Source: Larix kaempferi
Lineage: Eukaryota > Streptophyta > Pinopsida > Pinales > Pinaceae
Length of the DNA: 64,000 bases
Direction of reading: 5' to 3'
Assembly (NCBI GenBank): GCA_027924585.1
Contig: BSBM01000877.1
Location: forward strand, 906,501 to 970,500
The translations under genes were made by a program, and so were the position numbers. Below are positions 24,155-36,991 of the stretch, one piece after another; the first letter of the stretch is position 1, and every line of letters begins with the position of its first letter. The notes beneath the pieces are model-generated. The model had not been told where the DNA came from and did no database searches. It saw only the letters and a list, made by a program, of their open reading frames with translations.

Positions 24155-26864
24155 TGTGACATCCCTCTCCAATGATAAAAAAAAAACATTATGTTGATTT
24201 ATTTTAAATTATTTTATTAATTTTGAATTATGCAATGAGGAAGTCAGATGAGAAATCGGCTGACCTAAGTCCTAGGAGGACTGTTGTAGACAAACAATTT
24301 TATTATATTAATAAAAGAATGAGTAGGAACAGCCAAGTTAAATGAGGATATCATGCATGGAGAAGTGGGGGACAAGTTAGATTTAGCCTCTGGGAAACCA
24401 GAACAAGTGTTAAGAGTGTATTTAAGACACTAGACACACCCTGAAAATCAAGGATTCGATTAGCTGCGAAAATTCCATGAGGAATTGGCTGGTAATGGAA
24501 AGACCTAGGCAAAACTATAAAAGTATGGCATATGTGAGGAGGCAGGACGCTGCTGAGTATGCCGGAAGGAATTTCACTTGCTGTGTGAGCACTCTGTGTT
24601 AGGAAAGGGATTCAGGAAAACAATACTGAGTTTGAGGCTAGCTGTCCACATTTCTCCATGCATGTGTCTGGCTCGGGGGTGATTGCGGACAGACTTGGGG
24701 TTTGTACCTAATCTACGGTTGGGAGGAACGTGGCCGTTCCTACTGCATTTGGTTTACAAATTCCAGGTTTTGTGATTTCAGACATCAAGTATTTCTGTTA
24801 GTTATCTGCCTCCATTTGTTAAAAATATATGTTTAAGTAATTTCTGTTATTCGACTAATGCTTGATCTGTAGTATGAATGACAAAACAGCGACGATTACT
24901 GTACATTCTCATTGATTATTATAACGATTTTATCTTTGTTTACAATCGATCTATAAAGCCCTATTACATGATTTTTGTATACACTTATTGTATATCGTAC
25001 CGATCTTCTTGTTCCAAGTTAAATCTATAAAGCTCCGTGGGAATTACATGGTTTTCTTTTACATTCTTTATTTATTTATATTAATTGATCTTCTTTATAC
25101 CCTACGGCTGTTAAAGAAAAACATAGATCTTTATTAGTATAGAAACCTCGGTACAACAAATTCCACGATTCCATATCAATAGGTTATAATTGTCTTCATC
25201 GCAGATGGAATATGGAGATTAGCACTGAAATGATGTATTAATCCAGAACTACCTGTATATTATGAATTTAGAAGTCTCAGAAGGTTATTTTCTCTCGAAT
25301 CGAATGCCTACAACTTTCGTTGTTCGCTCACGGAATAAACCCTAACTTTAGGAAATAATCCGATCTAATTCCTTAACTCTCATTCACAGTAATTCTGGAA
25401 AAGACAGGTCATAAAATGGGGATCGAGGGTTGCCGACGTTCCTACACTGGCAGATAGGGTATCTAGGTACTAGATACATCGACTGTATGATTTTAGAAGG
25501 AAACAAAATACACATATAACAGAATTACTAGCCTACTATATCATTATCATTTTAAAGACCGATTCTGTTAGGTAATGATCCAGGCAAAGGCCTTTACAGT
25601 TGTATATAAAAATATAACATCGACAGTATGTTTTGAGGAGAAAACAATAAAATAAATATATATAAGAGAACTGTTATCATGTCATCTCACTATTACTTCG
25701 AAGACCTATTCAGATTGTATATTCCAGGCAATGCCTCTACCGTCATTATGAAATTAAAAACAGTTTTTCCAAGCTCTAGCGAGAATATTTTTAAATCAAT
25801 TCTAAATAAGAAAATGCCACAGACCCACACCACAATTGGGTTGATAAGTTCTATTTGGAACGAAGTCATCTGTTACAATTCACTTTTCATCCTGTAGACA
25901 ATCCGTGCACAAGTAGAGACAAACAAAAGCTTCAGAGTTCTTTAAATATAGAACCCTTTAAAAAATTTGCCACACGACTGTTGAAATAGAATTATAATAT
26001 CATAATTTTTCCAGTCTCCACAAAATCATTGTTAGACATTTATCTACCACGCGGGTATACCCCAAATTGGTTGTATTTAGAAAATACAGAGGGTTTTTGT
26101 AATACTTAAAGAAGTGGGAATGGCAGCATACCCATTTCCGCAGTCCTATCTAATAGGATTTTAAAGTATCAAAAGATCAAAATAACTTTCCAGTGCTAAC
26201 CCTGAGACTGTAGAAACTTTCATAACAAATCCTTTCACTTATAATAAAATGTTCTGGGCTCTTGATAATCTCGATAGGGTATTTGAGAGGGTGGAAACAG
26301 AAACCCTGATCTTAAAATGAACTAACCATGACACTATAAAACCCTTGTTGTCGTTGAGGAGGACTTCCAAGTTCTCCCTGTCGTCATTTGAAGGCAAGGA
26401 GCGATACCACTTACCGTTAAGATAGGCTCCTTCTGCTAACTACGCTGTCTCGAGCTGGAGAATACCTATCACCATTGAGACGGATGCAGTATTAACAAAA
26501 TGGCTATAGAGTACATTATTAAAACTAACTTTTAAGAAAATACACAGGTTACTGTATCGAAGTTACCTCTGAGACAACGCAAGAAAGTAGCTGTGCCTTC
26601 AAAGCCAAGGAGTATCCTTTATGGAGTAACCACGACTGCTTAAATCGTTCTTCCTCATTGCAGAAGTATGATAGCAAGAGAATGAGGTTTGAAAAAATCG
26701 CCAAGGTTTGGTGGAATAGACCTTTGAATCCCCATATTCGAATGCCAATAAGGAAATTATTCCAGTAAACTTCAGGTTTTACTGAGGAGTTACTCACCCC
26801 AATCGCCGAGACAACCAACCCTGTCCCTTCAGGGCAGATGGCCCCATAAGATTCAAGCACATTA
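24155..26864 (+). repeat. Third A LTR, left part (interrupted by B)
   Basis: The first 2710 bp of the terminal A LTR. TATAAAAG is at 24516-24523, here followed by TATGG rather than GATGG. It ends in CATTA (26860-26864), the left target duplication of element B. It continues at 36178. Confidence 0.93.
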
Positions 26865-28559
26865 TGTAGTGCCCCTAGACTTGTGTAGACATTGAGGGCA
26901 CCTGCTGAGTGACCCGGCTGATTGAAACATTAATTAAATAACCTTTTGACCTTATTTTTTTTGAGTATGTGTATCTGAACTGTTGAGGTAAATGAATAAT
27001 TGCATATGTTAAACGATTAGCTATGACTATGGAAAATTATGTTGATGGATAATGCTTAACGACTAGCTGTATGGTGATTATGTATTTGGCAACGAAATGT
27101 ATATTTGATAAGATGAATGAGCAGTTTGAATAAATCATAAATGTTTGACAATGCTAGAGTTAGAAACCAGATGATGATTGTTGAGAATAGTGCTACTAAT
27201 AATTTGTTGCGAGAAGTGTGTGTAGAAACAAGTGAGACGGTTCACCAACGGACACACAAAGGAACATGGAGGTTCGTAGAGTACGGGTAAATCACACACA
27301 GGGGAAGCGACGACGATGTCAACTTCCGACAAGAATACCACGCATGAGCAGATAAGCATTGATCCGCTTGCTCAAGAGGAATGCGTGAGGACGTACGAGG
27401 TGGGCCACGACGGAGCTGGTCACGTACGAGTTGAGGGGCGCGCAGTGAGAACGGACTCACTCCTCAGCGCCATTAGTCCCTAGATAGCATGTAGACGGAG
27501 GATGGATGGTAACGATTCCTAAAATCCCTACAAGAGTTCCCGCAAGTCAAAACGGAAAGATGGTGGCAGAAGGGCCCGACGATGCGGTACCCTGTCGAGA
27601 ACGGAAAGAATGGATGCAAGGACCCAACGATGCGGTACCATGCCAAGGAATGGAAACCATGGATGACTGGACCCGATGGAGTGGTGCCATGTCAAGGAAT
27701 TAATATTAAGGAACTAGGAGCCCAACGGCGCGGCACCGTGATCCTAATGAGTTTGATTGTTAAATTTAACTGCATAAAAACTTATGAGAATAACTCTAGA
27801 TAATTACTTAGCAAATGCATAAAAATAATTTAGGCATTTGCACATGAATAGTTATTTTTGTTGAGCATTTAAAATAATGGAAATCATTATTTAGGAGCAA
27901 AATAGAATCCTAAGATTAGACACCTAGTCAACTAAAAGCTAGGAGTTAATTAAAATATCTGGGGGACAAACTGGAGCAAACTTAGGAGTGTGGGTGCACT
28001 TCCTAGAGAAAATGACACTTGGATGGGTGGGTGTTTTAATTAAATAATTAATTAAAAATATTTAATTATGCATGAAGCGACATGTGTCGCATGAGATTTT
28101 CCTTTATAAGGAAGACTTGGGGAATGGATAAAGGGCCCATAATTTGGACGATTGTCGTAATTTTCGAATGCCTCAAAGACTTGCTGCTATCTAAGGGTTT
28201 GGCTTAGAAATCCTGGTGGGAAGGGAAGCCCAAGCTGAATTTCTGAAATACTTGTGTGAGCTCTACGACCCAAAGCTCGGGGGAGGCCATGCGACTGAAA
28301 GCATGAGCCTATGGTTGGGTGGCGAAGCTAACGGTTGCTTCGCCTATGGTTAAACGAGCTTTACTGGAGGGATCCTATGGAAGACGCAGACAACAATGGA
28401 CCAGCTGGATCGGGTTGACAGGTTAAGGTTTGCTTATTTTTGTTAAGTTATTCACTCTTTTATTTTATTTTTCCAATAACTATAATGGCTAATTTGTTTG
28501 TATGAAGTTTTTAAAGTTTCAGGTTCAGTTCAAGGGAACCCTAAAGGAGGGGTACTACA
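26865..28559 (+). repeat. 5' LTR of element B
   Basis: 1695 bp with TG...CA ends. TATA-like TATAAG is at 28105, the 8-bp stem hairpin at 28321-28344, and the four-unit U3 repeat around 27575-27745. Confidence 0.93.
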
Positions 28560-28561
28560 TT

Positions 28562-28573
28562 TGGTATCAGAGC
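28562..28573 (+). promoter_or_regulatory. Primer-binding site of element B (tRNA-iMet)
   Basis: TGGTATCAGAGC lies two bases inside the 5' LTR, followed by CGGTCGAGCCTTGAGGG, very like element C at 3740. Confidence 0.9.
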
Positions 28574-31500
28574 CGGTCGAGCCTTGAGGGAACCAGACTC
28601 ATATTTCTACCGAGCGATCTTCGGTAAATCTTGAATTTGAAGTGGGTCGACGGCAACCCTACAAACTCCTGCATTGACGGCTAGAGCGAACCTCTCAACA
28701 GGTTCTATTTAAAACCCAATGTTATTTATTCTTTTACTAAATGTAATTTTGCTGAGATGAGTAGTTTCTTATTATACTTGGAATGTGGGGATTCTTTTTT
28801 TTGATTGAACGAATTATATTGTAGAGAAAATATGTAATTATGGGGAAAACTTCTAGCGAACTGTAGATTACTTCTGCTTAGAATAATACAGATCTGTAAA
28901 CTATTAATTTTTTATAAGTTTTCTTCTATTTTGAATTCGAACAGATCTGAGAATTCTTTGCTATAACAATCTATATACTCAGAGGAACGATTTATATCGA
29001 GCACCCTCTGCCGTAGAGATCCATACACTATAAGAAATGATTTATATAATGTCCTTATCTGGAATAACACTTAAATTGATCAGTAAACAATTACTATTTT
29101 GTAATTCGTATTTGCCAATGGACGAATGATTGAATCCTATGTAGCTGTGGTGAACCTTGTGTAGTTTCACATATCCTGTGCATTGTTACTTAGAAATCTG
29201 TCATCGAATTTACGAATATGAGTCCAACCTCCAGAGCCGTTCAGGGTTGGTGGGAGAATGCGGTGCTTCATTAATTTAATACTGTGTGTATCCAGTTCCA
29301 ATGGCGTTTTTCCAGGTTTCATTATTCGATTGTCACCTGTCTTTTTAAAGTCTGTTGGATCCCATCTCAGTGTTGTCTTACCGATTTCATAAATCGATTA
29401 TAATTCTTCTCTTTAAAACCGGTGTGGATCCAGATCCAGTGACGTTTCCCAGATCTCTCATCAATCGATTGTGATTTCTTTTTCTTTAAATCCCATATGA
29501 ATCCAATTCACATCCGCGTCTCCAAATTCCTAAAACGGTTGTAATTGCCCTTCAAAATCTGTGTAAATTCTATTACATGAAATGCAACCTTGATCTTTAA
29601 GTTTTCTGAGTTTTCTTCAAAATTTAATTGAGATTCTGCCCTGTCCAATTTCCGATCTCTGTACCTCTAATGCATGGCGTCTCCAGATTTCATAATTACA
29701 AAATTAATTACCTTCCAACTCTGAGGACGATCCCTTACTTTAGCGATTCCATAATTTATAAATACATATTCTGTGTAACGATTTTCTGAATTTATAAATA
29801 CATATTCTGTGTAACGATTTTCTTAATATAAACGTTTCCAGAATCCATAAGTTGAATGAAATTCCCTTTTATTCCGTGTGTTGGTAGACGCTCAACACTG
29901 TCTCTCTCTCCTCTATTGGAGTTGGAGGTGCATCTCCAGATCTTACTACGATTCCAATCTTTGGCGTTCTCCAGATCTGATGGTCGATTTACAATTACTC
30001 TTTAAAGAATTGATTTGAACCATTTTTTTGGACGTTTTTCCCAATTCATAATCCAATTTTCCATTGACCTTAAAAGATCTCTGTGCAGATCCATTTCGTG
30101 AACATTTCCAGAAATGCAGCTACGAATCGAATTGCCCTCTATCCTCTGTAATCAGCGATACATTTAGTAGTTATGTGACCACTTGGATCCCTTGGATCCC
30201 TTGGATCCCTGCGTGGAATGTTAAATTTTAATTATCGGTTGGGTAAATGCTACCATTCCAACTCATATAGATAGATTACGGCCATTAACTCTACTTTGTG
30301 TTTGTATTACTCTCTGCCCGCCGCAACGCTTCAAATCCTCATCCTCAAATCGTGGTATTAATTGACACCCGGAGTTATCTCTATCTCTGTGTATAATTTT
30401 TTTTAAGTCAATGGGATTTCAGCCTCGTGATCCTAACTCGGCATTTATGTCAAATCTTCTCAGCAATTCGAATTACTGTAATGATTACATTATAACTTAA
30501 CTCAGTCTTGGTCAATCGATCCATGTTTAGGAATAGCGTAACCTTTGAGCAGGCCGCTGGAGAACTCTGTTTGTTCTAAGGTCCCTTAAATTATGTAAGA
30601 GAACCCACTATAGCTCACGGTGCTTGCATTCCGCTCTATCACTTGCGACCCGTACTCCAGATTAGTAGCTTTCATAACTCGGAGTTATTACACAATGTGT
30701 TGCACTCATTCCGCCCTGTCAGCTGAACCTGAAATTAACTTTTGGCGCCCAATGCATTCGAATCAGTGTTTCCATTGATGTCTCTGTTTAATTTGTATTA
30801 TTCTCAGATCGTCTAGTGAAATAACAGTCACGCAATTCTGTTCAGGAGGATATGTTATTAGGTTGCATTGTTTCCATACGTGGAAACTCTTTATAATAAT
30901 GCATGTTGTTATTAATTCCCATCTGCCTAAACTTGGGTTGTTCCCACCTCGGCACTGGAATTTCTCCTTTTCAAATCCGTAATTTAGGTGATAAGCCTTG
31001 TTTCTAGTGCGATCTGGTTGTATTTTTGAATCGTCATCCACCAAATCTACCTCTAATCTTTGAGTGGAGTTAAGTTAAAAAAAAATATGTCTCATATTTA
31101 TCCCACCACTACGTTATCTGAGTTCTTGTTATCATACCACTCTCTGTTATCACCGTAATCATTGGCTGAGCTGTGAAGTCTGGCCTTCGGATCGTTTTTT
31201 GCGGATAGACCAAACTCAGAGTTTCACGAAATCGGGGTTAGCTGGTGGACTCATTTGCAGTTTGGAATCCATTACGATACTCATGACTAATGTATGATCT
31301 AATCCCATTAATGATATAAACGGTTCTCTCGGAGCGAAGGAACTATTCCTTACATCTGTCGAGTAGTTGAAGACTGCTCTTGAGTCTTTAATTTACACCT
31401 TGATATTGTAATAATTGTGAAGTGTAGTTAAACATTTAATTATCTTAACTCATGCGCGCCTACCTCCAGATCAGCGTCTAGTGGATGAAAAATTCGTACT

Positions 31501-34114
31501 TTAGTGTACCAATGATTATTGGAGGGGTCATGTATTTTATTTCAACGGAATGACTAAGAAAGAACGTACTTTTAGTGTATATTTAAAATGGTGGGTCGAA
31601 TGCATAGTTGCATGGATATTTTACCACGATGGTCATAGAATTTCAAATAGAAATTGCTTTTATGAGTATATAAAAAAAATCATATTTATAACTAGCTTAA
31701 ATGAAAAGGAGTTAGAATGCCGTCGTCTACTCTTAAGTAATAAGTAATAGTCACTCTTTTAATATATGTAGAAAAATGAATACTTTATTTTTTTAAAAAG
31801 ACATTGTAATTAATTGACTAATTCTTACTTGGAATATAATCCTTGTCTTTATTATATTTAAAAAGTCACGTATGTTGTTGAAAAGGGAGAGAATTAACAT
31901 GATACTTAACTAATGGTTAATAAATTAATTACCGAATTGTTAATTGCTATTCAAAAGGGTTTCTCTTAGTTATTTTGGATATCTATATACATACATTTAT
32001 CTATACATATATAGAGTTACGTTTATGAAATGTATGGGAAGTCTTCTTAGCATCATTTTTTTTATATATATTAGTAAAAGTATGTTGATTATTAGATAGA
32101 ATAATGGTGACTTTGTGATTCAATTAGATTATAGAGGGAAGTATCTATATCATAAAAAAAACAATGAAAGTAAATAATAAACAATATTTTATATATAAAT
32201 TGTTATGTAGTTGGTCGTCATTATACGTATAGAGGGATATAATTCATGTTGATTCTCATATATATATATATATGAAGGATTGACTTTTAAACGTTGACAA
32301 TAAAATTCACATAGATATATGAGAGGTTGCACATATTAATATTCCTAATTTTAAAGAAGGTGTAGAATTAGAAACAAAGTTATGTGTTTATATATATATA
32401 TATATATTTAAGAATTTGTGTTTTTGAAGATCAAGGTCCCTAATTTGAATTAAGGATTTATTTTTAAATATATAAATGTACTAAGAACAAAGTTAATTTT
32501 ACAATTATGATTAAAATCCCTAGTTTGAATTAAAGATTTTCTTTTAAATGTATAAAAGTTAAGATATGATTGTTGTGAAGAAGGATGATTAATGGTTAGT
32601 ATAATTTCTATTAAAGGATAGTAATTATTTAGAATGAAAATTTTATGTAAGTATTATGTGTTTCCTTATCCGAGGTTGATGTAGAGCATTGTTAAAAAAA
32701 AAAAAAAAACGACATTTTACTACGAATTGCAATATGGTTGCTACATTAGTAGGTGATGCATATAATGACATGGTAATGATGAAATGTAATTTGGAATACC
32801 TACCAAGGGGACAGTTGTAAGCAAATATGACGAAACGGTATATATTTTCTACTATAAATTAATTAGTGATGACTAGAACTAAGAGGAGATTTATTAGACG
32901 CATTACAAGAAACTTTTGTGCATGTTGCTTGAGATCGAAGGACCTTGTGAAAAGTAAAGGAAAGCATGAATCTACGATAGGACATTTTAAACTTTTCCTA
33001 CATAACCACGATAACAAGACAAGTGGACGAATATATTGGTGGATTTATTAAATGACGAGAAAATGATAAATTTTGACTAACAAGACACCGAGATACTCAA
33101 ATTGACGATACTTTAAGAGATTGTCGAGGGAGCGAAACAAACTTAAAATTTGAAAACGAGATATCAATGTGATCGGTATGATGAGCTGAACTGAATGACA
33201 TGCATTTTGCATTATGACAAAAACATTTACAAAAAATCAGGACTATGAACTTGAAGTTCAACCATGGTATCGAAATGGTCAAATGAAGACAATGTTTCGT
33301 AAAAGGAAGTATGGAGACGATTAGCATAATAACCAAACGCATTGAAGCTAACCTTAGGTCATAATCAAACTTGATGAAACGACAACTAGCCCTCGAGATG
33401 GAACTCGATGAAGTTGAGAAAACACACATAGTGCGACTTGATGAGTCTATCGAAGTAGTCCTATGACAACGGAAATGATGAAATGAGGTAAGGGTGTGAT
33501 AAGCTCATTGATTTAGACATGATGTTACTGAAGAAAGGACTAAGAGTTAAATTCTAATATGTTCGACTAAATCACTAATAGGGGTTTTTGGAAGTAACCT
33601 TATGGAAATTGGTTTTGGAATATTTGAGGGTCTCTCTCTTGATTTGCTAAAAATGTGACCATGTCTTACCCATCTTCGATGGACGGAATATGATGTTTAC
33701 CTTCTCATCTTGGAGGGAAGGATGACCAAATGGATTTGGAGTCTTGCTTGATGGTGATTTGCTAACTAATGGGTGGCTATTATTGTAGTATAGCTTAAAT
33801 TGGATATCATAGACTTTTGCAGATGACTAGAAGGTGTAGGAAATCTAGGTTGGGATCGAAAGTTATTGGAAGAATTAGTGGATTTACATTACTCGAAATT
33901 TTGATTGAGTTTCTGAAGATGTATTGGAACCATACTAGAAGATCTAGAAAACTAATGATTAGAACCACTGGTACTTATGGCCATGATTGTTTGAAAAAAA
34001 ATGGAAGAGAATGACAAGAAGACGAGAATGGGAAATTAAAGGCAAAATCCTAGCATCGAAAGTACGGGAACAAAAATTAACTTCGGGACGAAGTTCTATT
34101 TAAGAGGGGGTGTA
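28574..34114 (+). other. Internal region of element B, noncoding
   Basis: No long ORF. From about 29270 to 30120 a degenerate ~90-100 bp phrase recurs (GGATCCAGATCC / CCAGATCTC / ATCGATTGTAATT / CTTTAAA), a decayed tandem leader. There is a ~38-bp doublet at about 29754-29823 and TTGGATCCC three times at about 30183-30210. At 31900-32700 the sequence is very AT-rich. From about 33060 to 34110 short stop-broken stretches look like old coding DNA. The phrase CTTCGGGACGAAGTTCTATT near 34081 resembles the 3' end of gypsy pol genes. Nothing here is a usable gene. Confidence 0.6.
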
Positions 34115-34477
34115 TGTAATGCCCCTAAATGACTGTGGACCTTAAGGGCACCTGCCGAGTGAACCGGTTGAACAACTTTGATAAGGTGGTCTCTTGAGCC
34201 TTGCTATGTCTTAAATGATTGAGCAAAACCTGAAGATGTGAATGACGACAATAATTGATAAATGAATTAAGGAATTAAATTATATGTGTGGAGAGGGATA
34301 ATTGATTGATTACATCTTGATTAATGATTAGACCTGATTGATCAAGTCAAAGTGCAGTAGGACAATTACAGTCCTAGCTCTGCGACTTGGGAGGACGCAA
34401 CTGAGATGCGTCGTAGCTTTCCATTTTTTTTTTTTATTCTGAACTTCGGGACGAAGTTCTAATTAAGTAGGGGTGTA
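34115..34477 (+). repeat. Relic LTR start inside the 3' end of B, and polypurine tract
   Basis: TGTAATGCCCCTAAATGACTG at 34115 resembles the opening of the C/B LTR but is diverged and truncated. It is followed by ~300 bp and then by CTTCGGGACGAAGTTCTAAT and the purine run AGTAGGGGTGTA (34466-34477) that abuts the true 3' LTR. Element C has the same arrangement at 38963-39317. Confidence 0.7.
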
Positions 34478-36172
34478 TGTAGTGCCCCTAGACTTGTGTA
34501 GACATTGAGGGCACCTGCTGAGTGACCCGGCTGATTGAAACATTAATTAAATAACCTTTTGACCTTATTTTTTTTTAGTATGTGTATCTGAACTGTTGAG
34601 GTAAATGAATAATTGCATATGTTAAACGATTAGCTATGACTATGGAAAATTATGTTGATGGATAATGCTTAACGACTAGCTGTATGGTGATTATGTATTT
34701 GGCAACGAAATGTATATTTGATAAGATGAATGAGCAGTTTGAATAAATCATAAATGTTTGACAATGCTAGAGTTAGAAACCAGATGATGATTGTTGAGAA
34801 TAGTGCTACTAATAATTTGTTGCGAGAAGTGTGTGTAGAAACAAGTGAGACGGTTCACCAACGGACACACAAAGGAACATGGAGGGTCGTAGAGTACGGG
34901 TAAATCACACACAGGGGAAGCGACGACGATGTCAACTTCCGACAAGAATACCACGCATGAGCAGATAAGCATTGATCCGCTTGCTCAAGAGGAATGCGTG
35001 AGGACGTACGAGGTGGGCCACGACGGAGCTGGTCACGTACGAGTTGAGGGGCGCGCAGTGAGAACGGACTCACTCCTCAGCGCCATTAGTCCCTAGATAG
35101 CATGTAGACGGAGGATGGATGGTAACGATTCCTAAAATCCCTACAAGAGTTCCCGCAAGTCAAAACGGAAAGATGGTGGCAGAAGGGCCCGACGATGCGG
35201 TACCCTGTCGAGAACGGAAAGAATGGATGCAAGGACCCAACGATGCGGTACCATGCCAAGGAATGGAAACCATGGATGACTGGACCCGACGGAGTGGTGC
35301 CATGTCAAGGAATTAATATTAAGGAACTAGGAGCCCAACGGCGCGGCACCGTGATCCTAATGAGTTTGATTGTTAAATTTAACTGCATAAAAACTTATGA
35401 GAATAACTCTAGATCATTACTTAGCAAATGCATAAAAATAATTTAGGCATTTGCACATGAATAGTTATTTTTGTTGAGCATTTAAAATAATGGAAATCAT
35501 TATTTAGGAGCAAAATAGAATCCTAAGATTAGACACCTAGTCAACTAAAAGCTAGGAGTTAATTAAAATATCTGGGGGACAAACTGGAGCAAACTTAGGA
35601 GTGTGGGTGCACTTCCTAGAGAAAATGACACTTGGATGGGTGGGTGTTTTAATTAAATAATTAATTAAAAATATTTAATTATGCATGAAGCGACATGTGT
35701 CGCATGAGATTTTCCTTTATAAGGAAGACTTGGGGAATGGGTAAAGGGCCCATAATTTGGACGATTGTCGTAATTTTCGAATGCCTCAAAGACTTGCTGC
35801 TATCTAAGGGTTTGGCTTAGAAATCCTGGTGGGAAGGGAAGCCCAAGCTGAATTTCTGAAATACTTGTGTGAGCTCTACGACCCAAAGCTCGGGGGAGGC
35901 CATGCGACTGAAAGCATGAGCCTATGGTTGGGTGGCGAAGCTAACGGTTGCTTCGCCTATGGTTAAACGAGCTTTACTGGAGGGATCCTATGGAAGACGC
36001 AGACAACAATGGACCAGCTGGATCGGGTTGACAGGTTAAGGTTTGCTTATTTTTGTTAAGTTATTCACTCTTTTATTTTATTTTTCCAATAACTATAATG
36101 GCTAATTTGTTTGTATGAAGTTTTTAAAGTTTCAGGTTCAGTTCAAGGGGACCCTAAAGGAGGGGTACTACA
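34478..36172 (+). repeat. 3' LTR of element B
   Basis: A 1695-bp copy of 26865-28559. TATAAG is at 35718 and the hairpin at 35934-35957. It ends TACTACA and is followed by the CATTA target duplication. Confidence 0.93.
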
Positions 36173-36986
36173 CATTAATTGTCTTCACATGGCCGTCTGG
36201 AAACACAGTGAATGACCCCAGTACGGGTACCCTGCGTATTAAATATTAGAATCAGTCGTAGATCCTGCCATGTAGGATGGGTTTTCAAATTAATATGTGG
36301 CTTATTAAACTTACCTAGCTGGTAATATTATGGTGGCGTCCAAACTTTAATTCAAACCTTGATAATTCGAGTTTCGAATAACATTAGTGTTGGGTAATAC
36401 ATTTGATAGCGTCCAAAACTTTGTTATTGCAGGTTTGAAAACATTAGTGTTAGGTAATACATACGATGGCGTTCAAACTTTGATAGTTCAAGATTTGAAT
36501 AACATTAGTGTTCATATCGCTCTATGACATGTTGATTTTATGCTTTGTTAATACTACCACCTTGATAGTATGGAGTTGTATTCTTCAAGGTTGGTATTGG
36601 TATAACGAAATTAAATTTTGAACCATGCTAATACTCTTCCTTAGTCCAAGCTTATGGTCCTTGGTGAGAATAAAAGTGGATTTGTGAAAATATCCATACC
36701 TGGTTGCGACATCATGGAGAAACTCTTGAAAAAGCATAGGAACCTGCATACCTGAAAGGAGGGAGGATTAGCCGCAGCTAAGTAAGTGGTATGTCTACAT
36801 AATAACCTTCTAGCTAATAGGAGAACAAGGAAAGAACACCTGTAAGTTCAATGTTACGAAGACACTCATAAATTAAATACTGATAAATGTAAAACTGTTT
36901 CTTTTTGTGTGCTGTAAAGTGGACTGAATATTACAAGGTTAAATTTTAAAGAAAAGAAAGAAAAAAAAATTTATGGAGATTTCACA
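36173..36986 (+). repeat. Third A LTR, right part
   Basis: CATTA (36173-36177) repeats the B target site; 36178-36986 are the last 809 bp of the A LTR, ending GATTTCACA. GTTAT at 36987-36991 closes the A target duplication. The three-copy 60-73 bp repeat is present from about 36335. Confidence 0.93.
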
Positions 36987-36991
36987 GTTAT

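Larger units (their letters stand above)
26865..36172 (+). mobile_element. Nested LTR retrotransposon B (noncoding, same family as C)
   Basis: TSD CATTA is at 26860-26864 and 36173-36177. LTRs 26865-28559 and 34478-36172 are both 1695 bp and differ at about six sites by eye, so insertion was recent. The internal region is 5918 bp with no usable gag or pol. LTR ends (TGTAGTGCCCC...TACTACA), U3 repeats, hairpin and initiator tRNA-Met primer site match element C, but the LTR is about 200 bp longer because of sequence between about 26950 and 27210. The internals are otherwise dissimilar. It must move with proteins supplied by another element. Confidence 0.93.
7630..36986 (+). mobile_element. Ty3/gypsy retrotransposon A, tandem LTR-int-LTR-int-LTR
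   Basis: The target duplication GTTAT is at 7625-7629 and 36987-36991. LTRs are 7630-11144 (3515 bp), 15889-19407 (3519 bp) and 24155-36986 interrupted by element B (3519 bp once B and its TSD are removed). The internals are 11145-15888 (4744 bp) and 19408-24154 (4747 bp); the 3-bp length difference matches one missing codon in gag. One TSD pair around three LTRs and two internals points to unequal recombination within or between copies of a single insertion, not two independent insertions. Domain order (protease, RT, RNase H, integrase, chromodomain-like tail) fits a plant chromovirus. Tekay/Del affinity is suggested, not proven. Confidence 0.93.
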
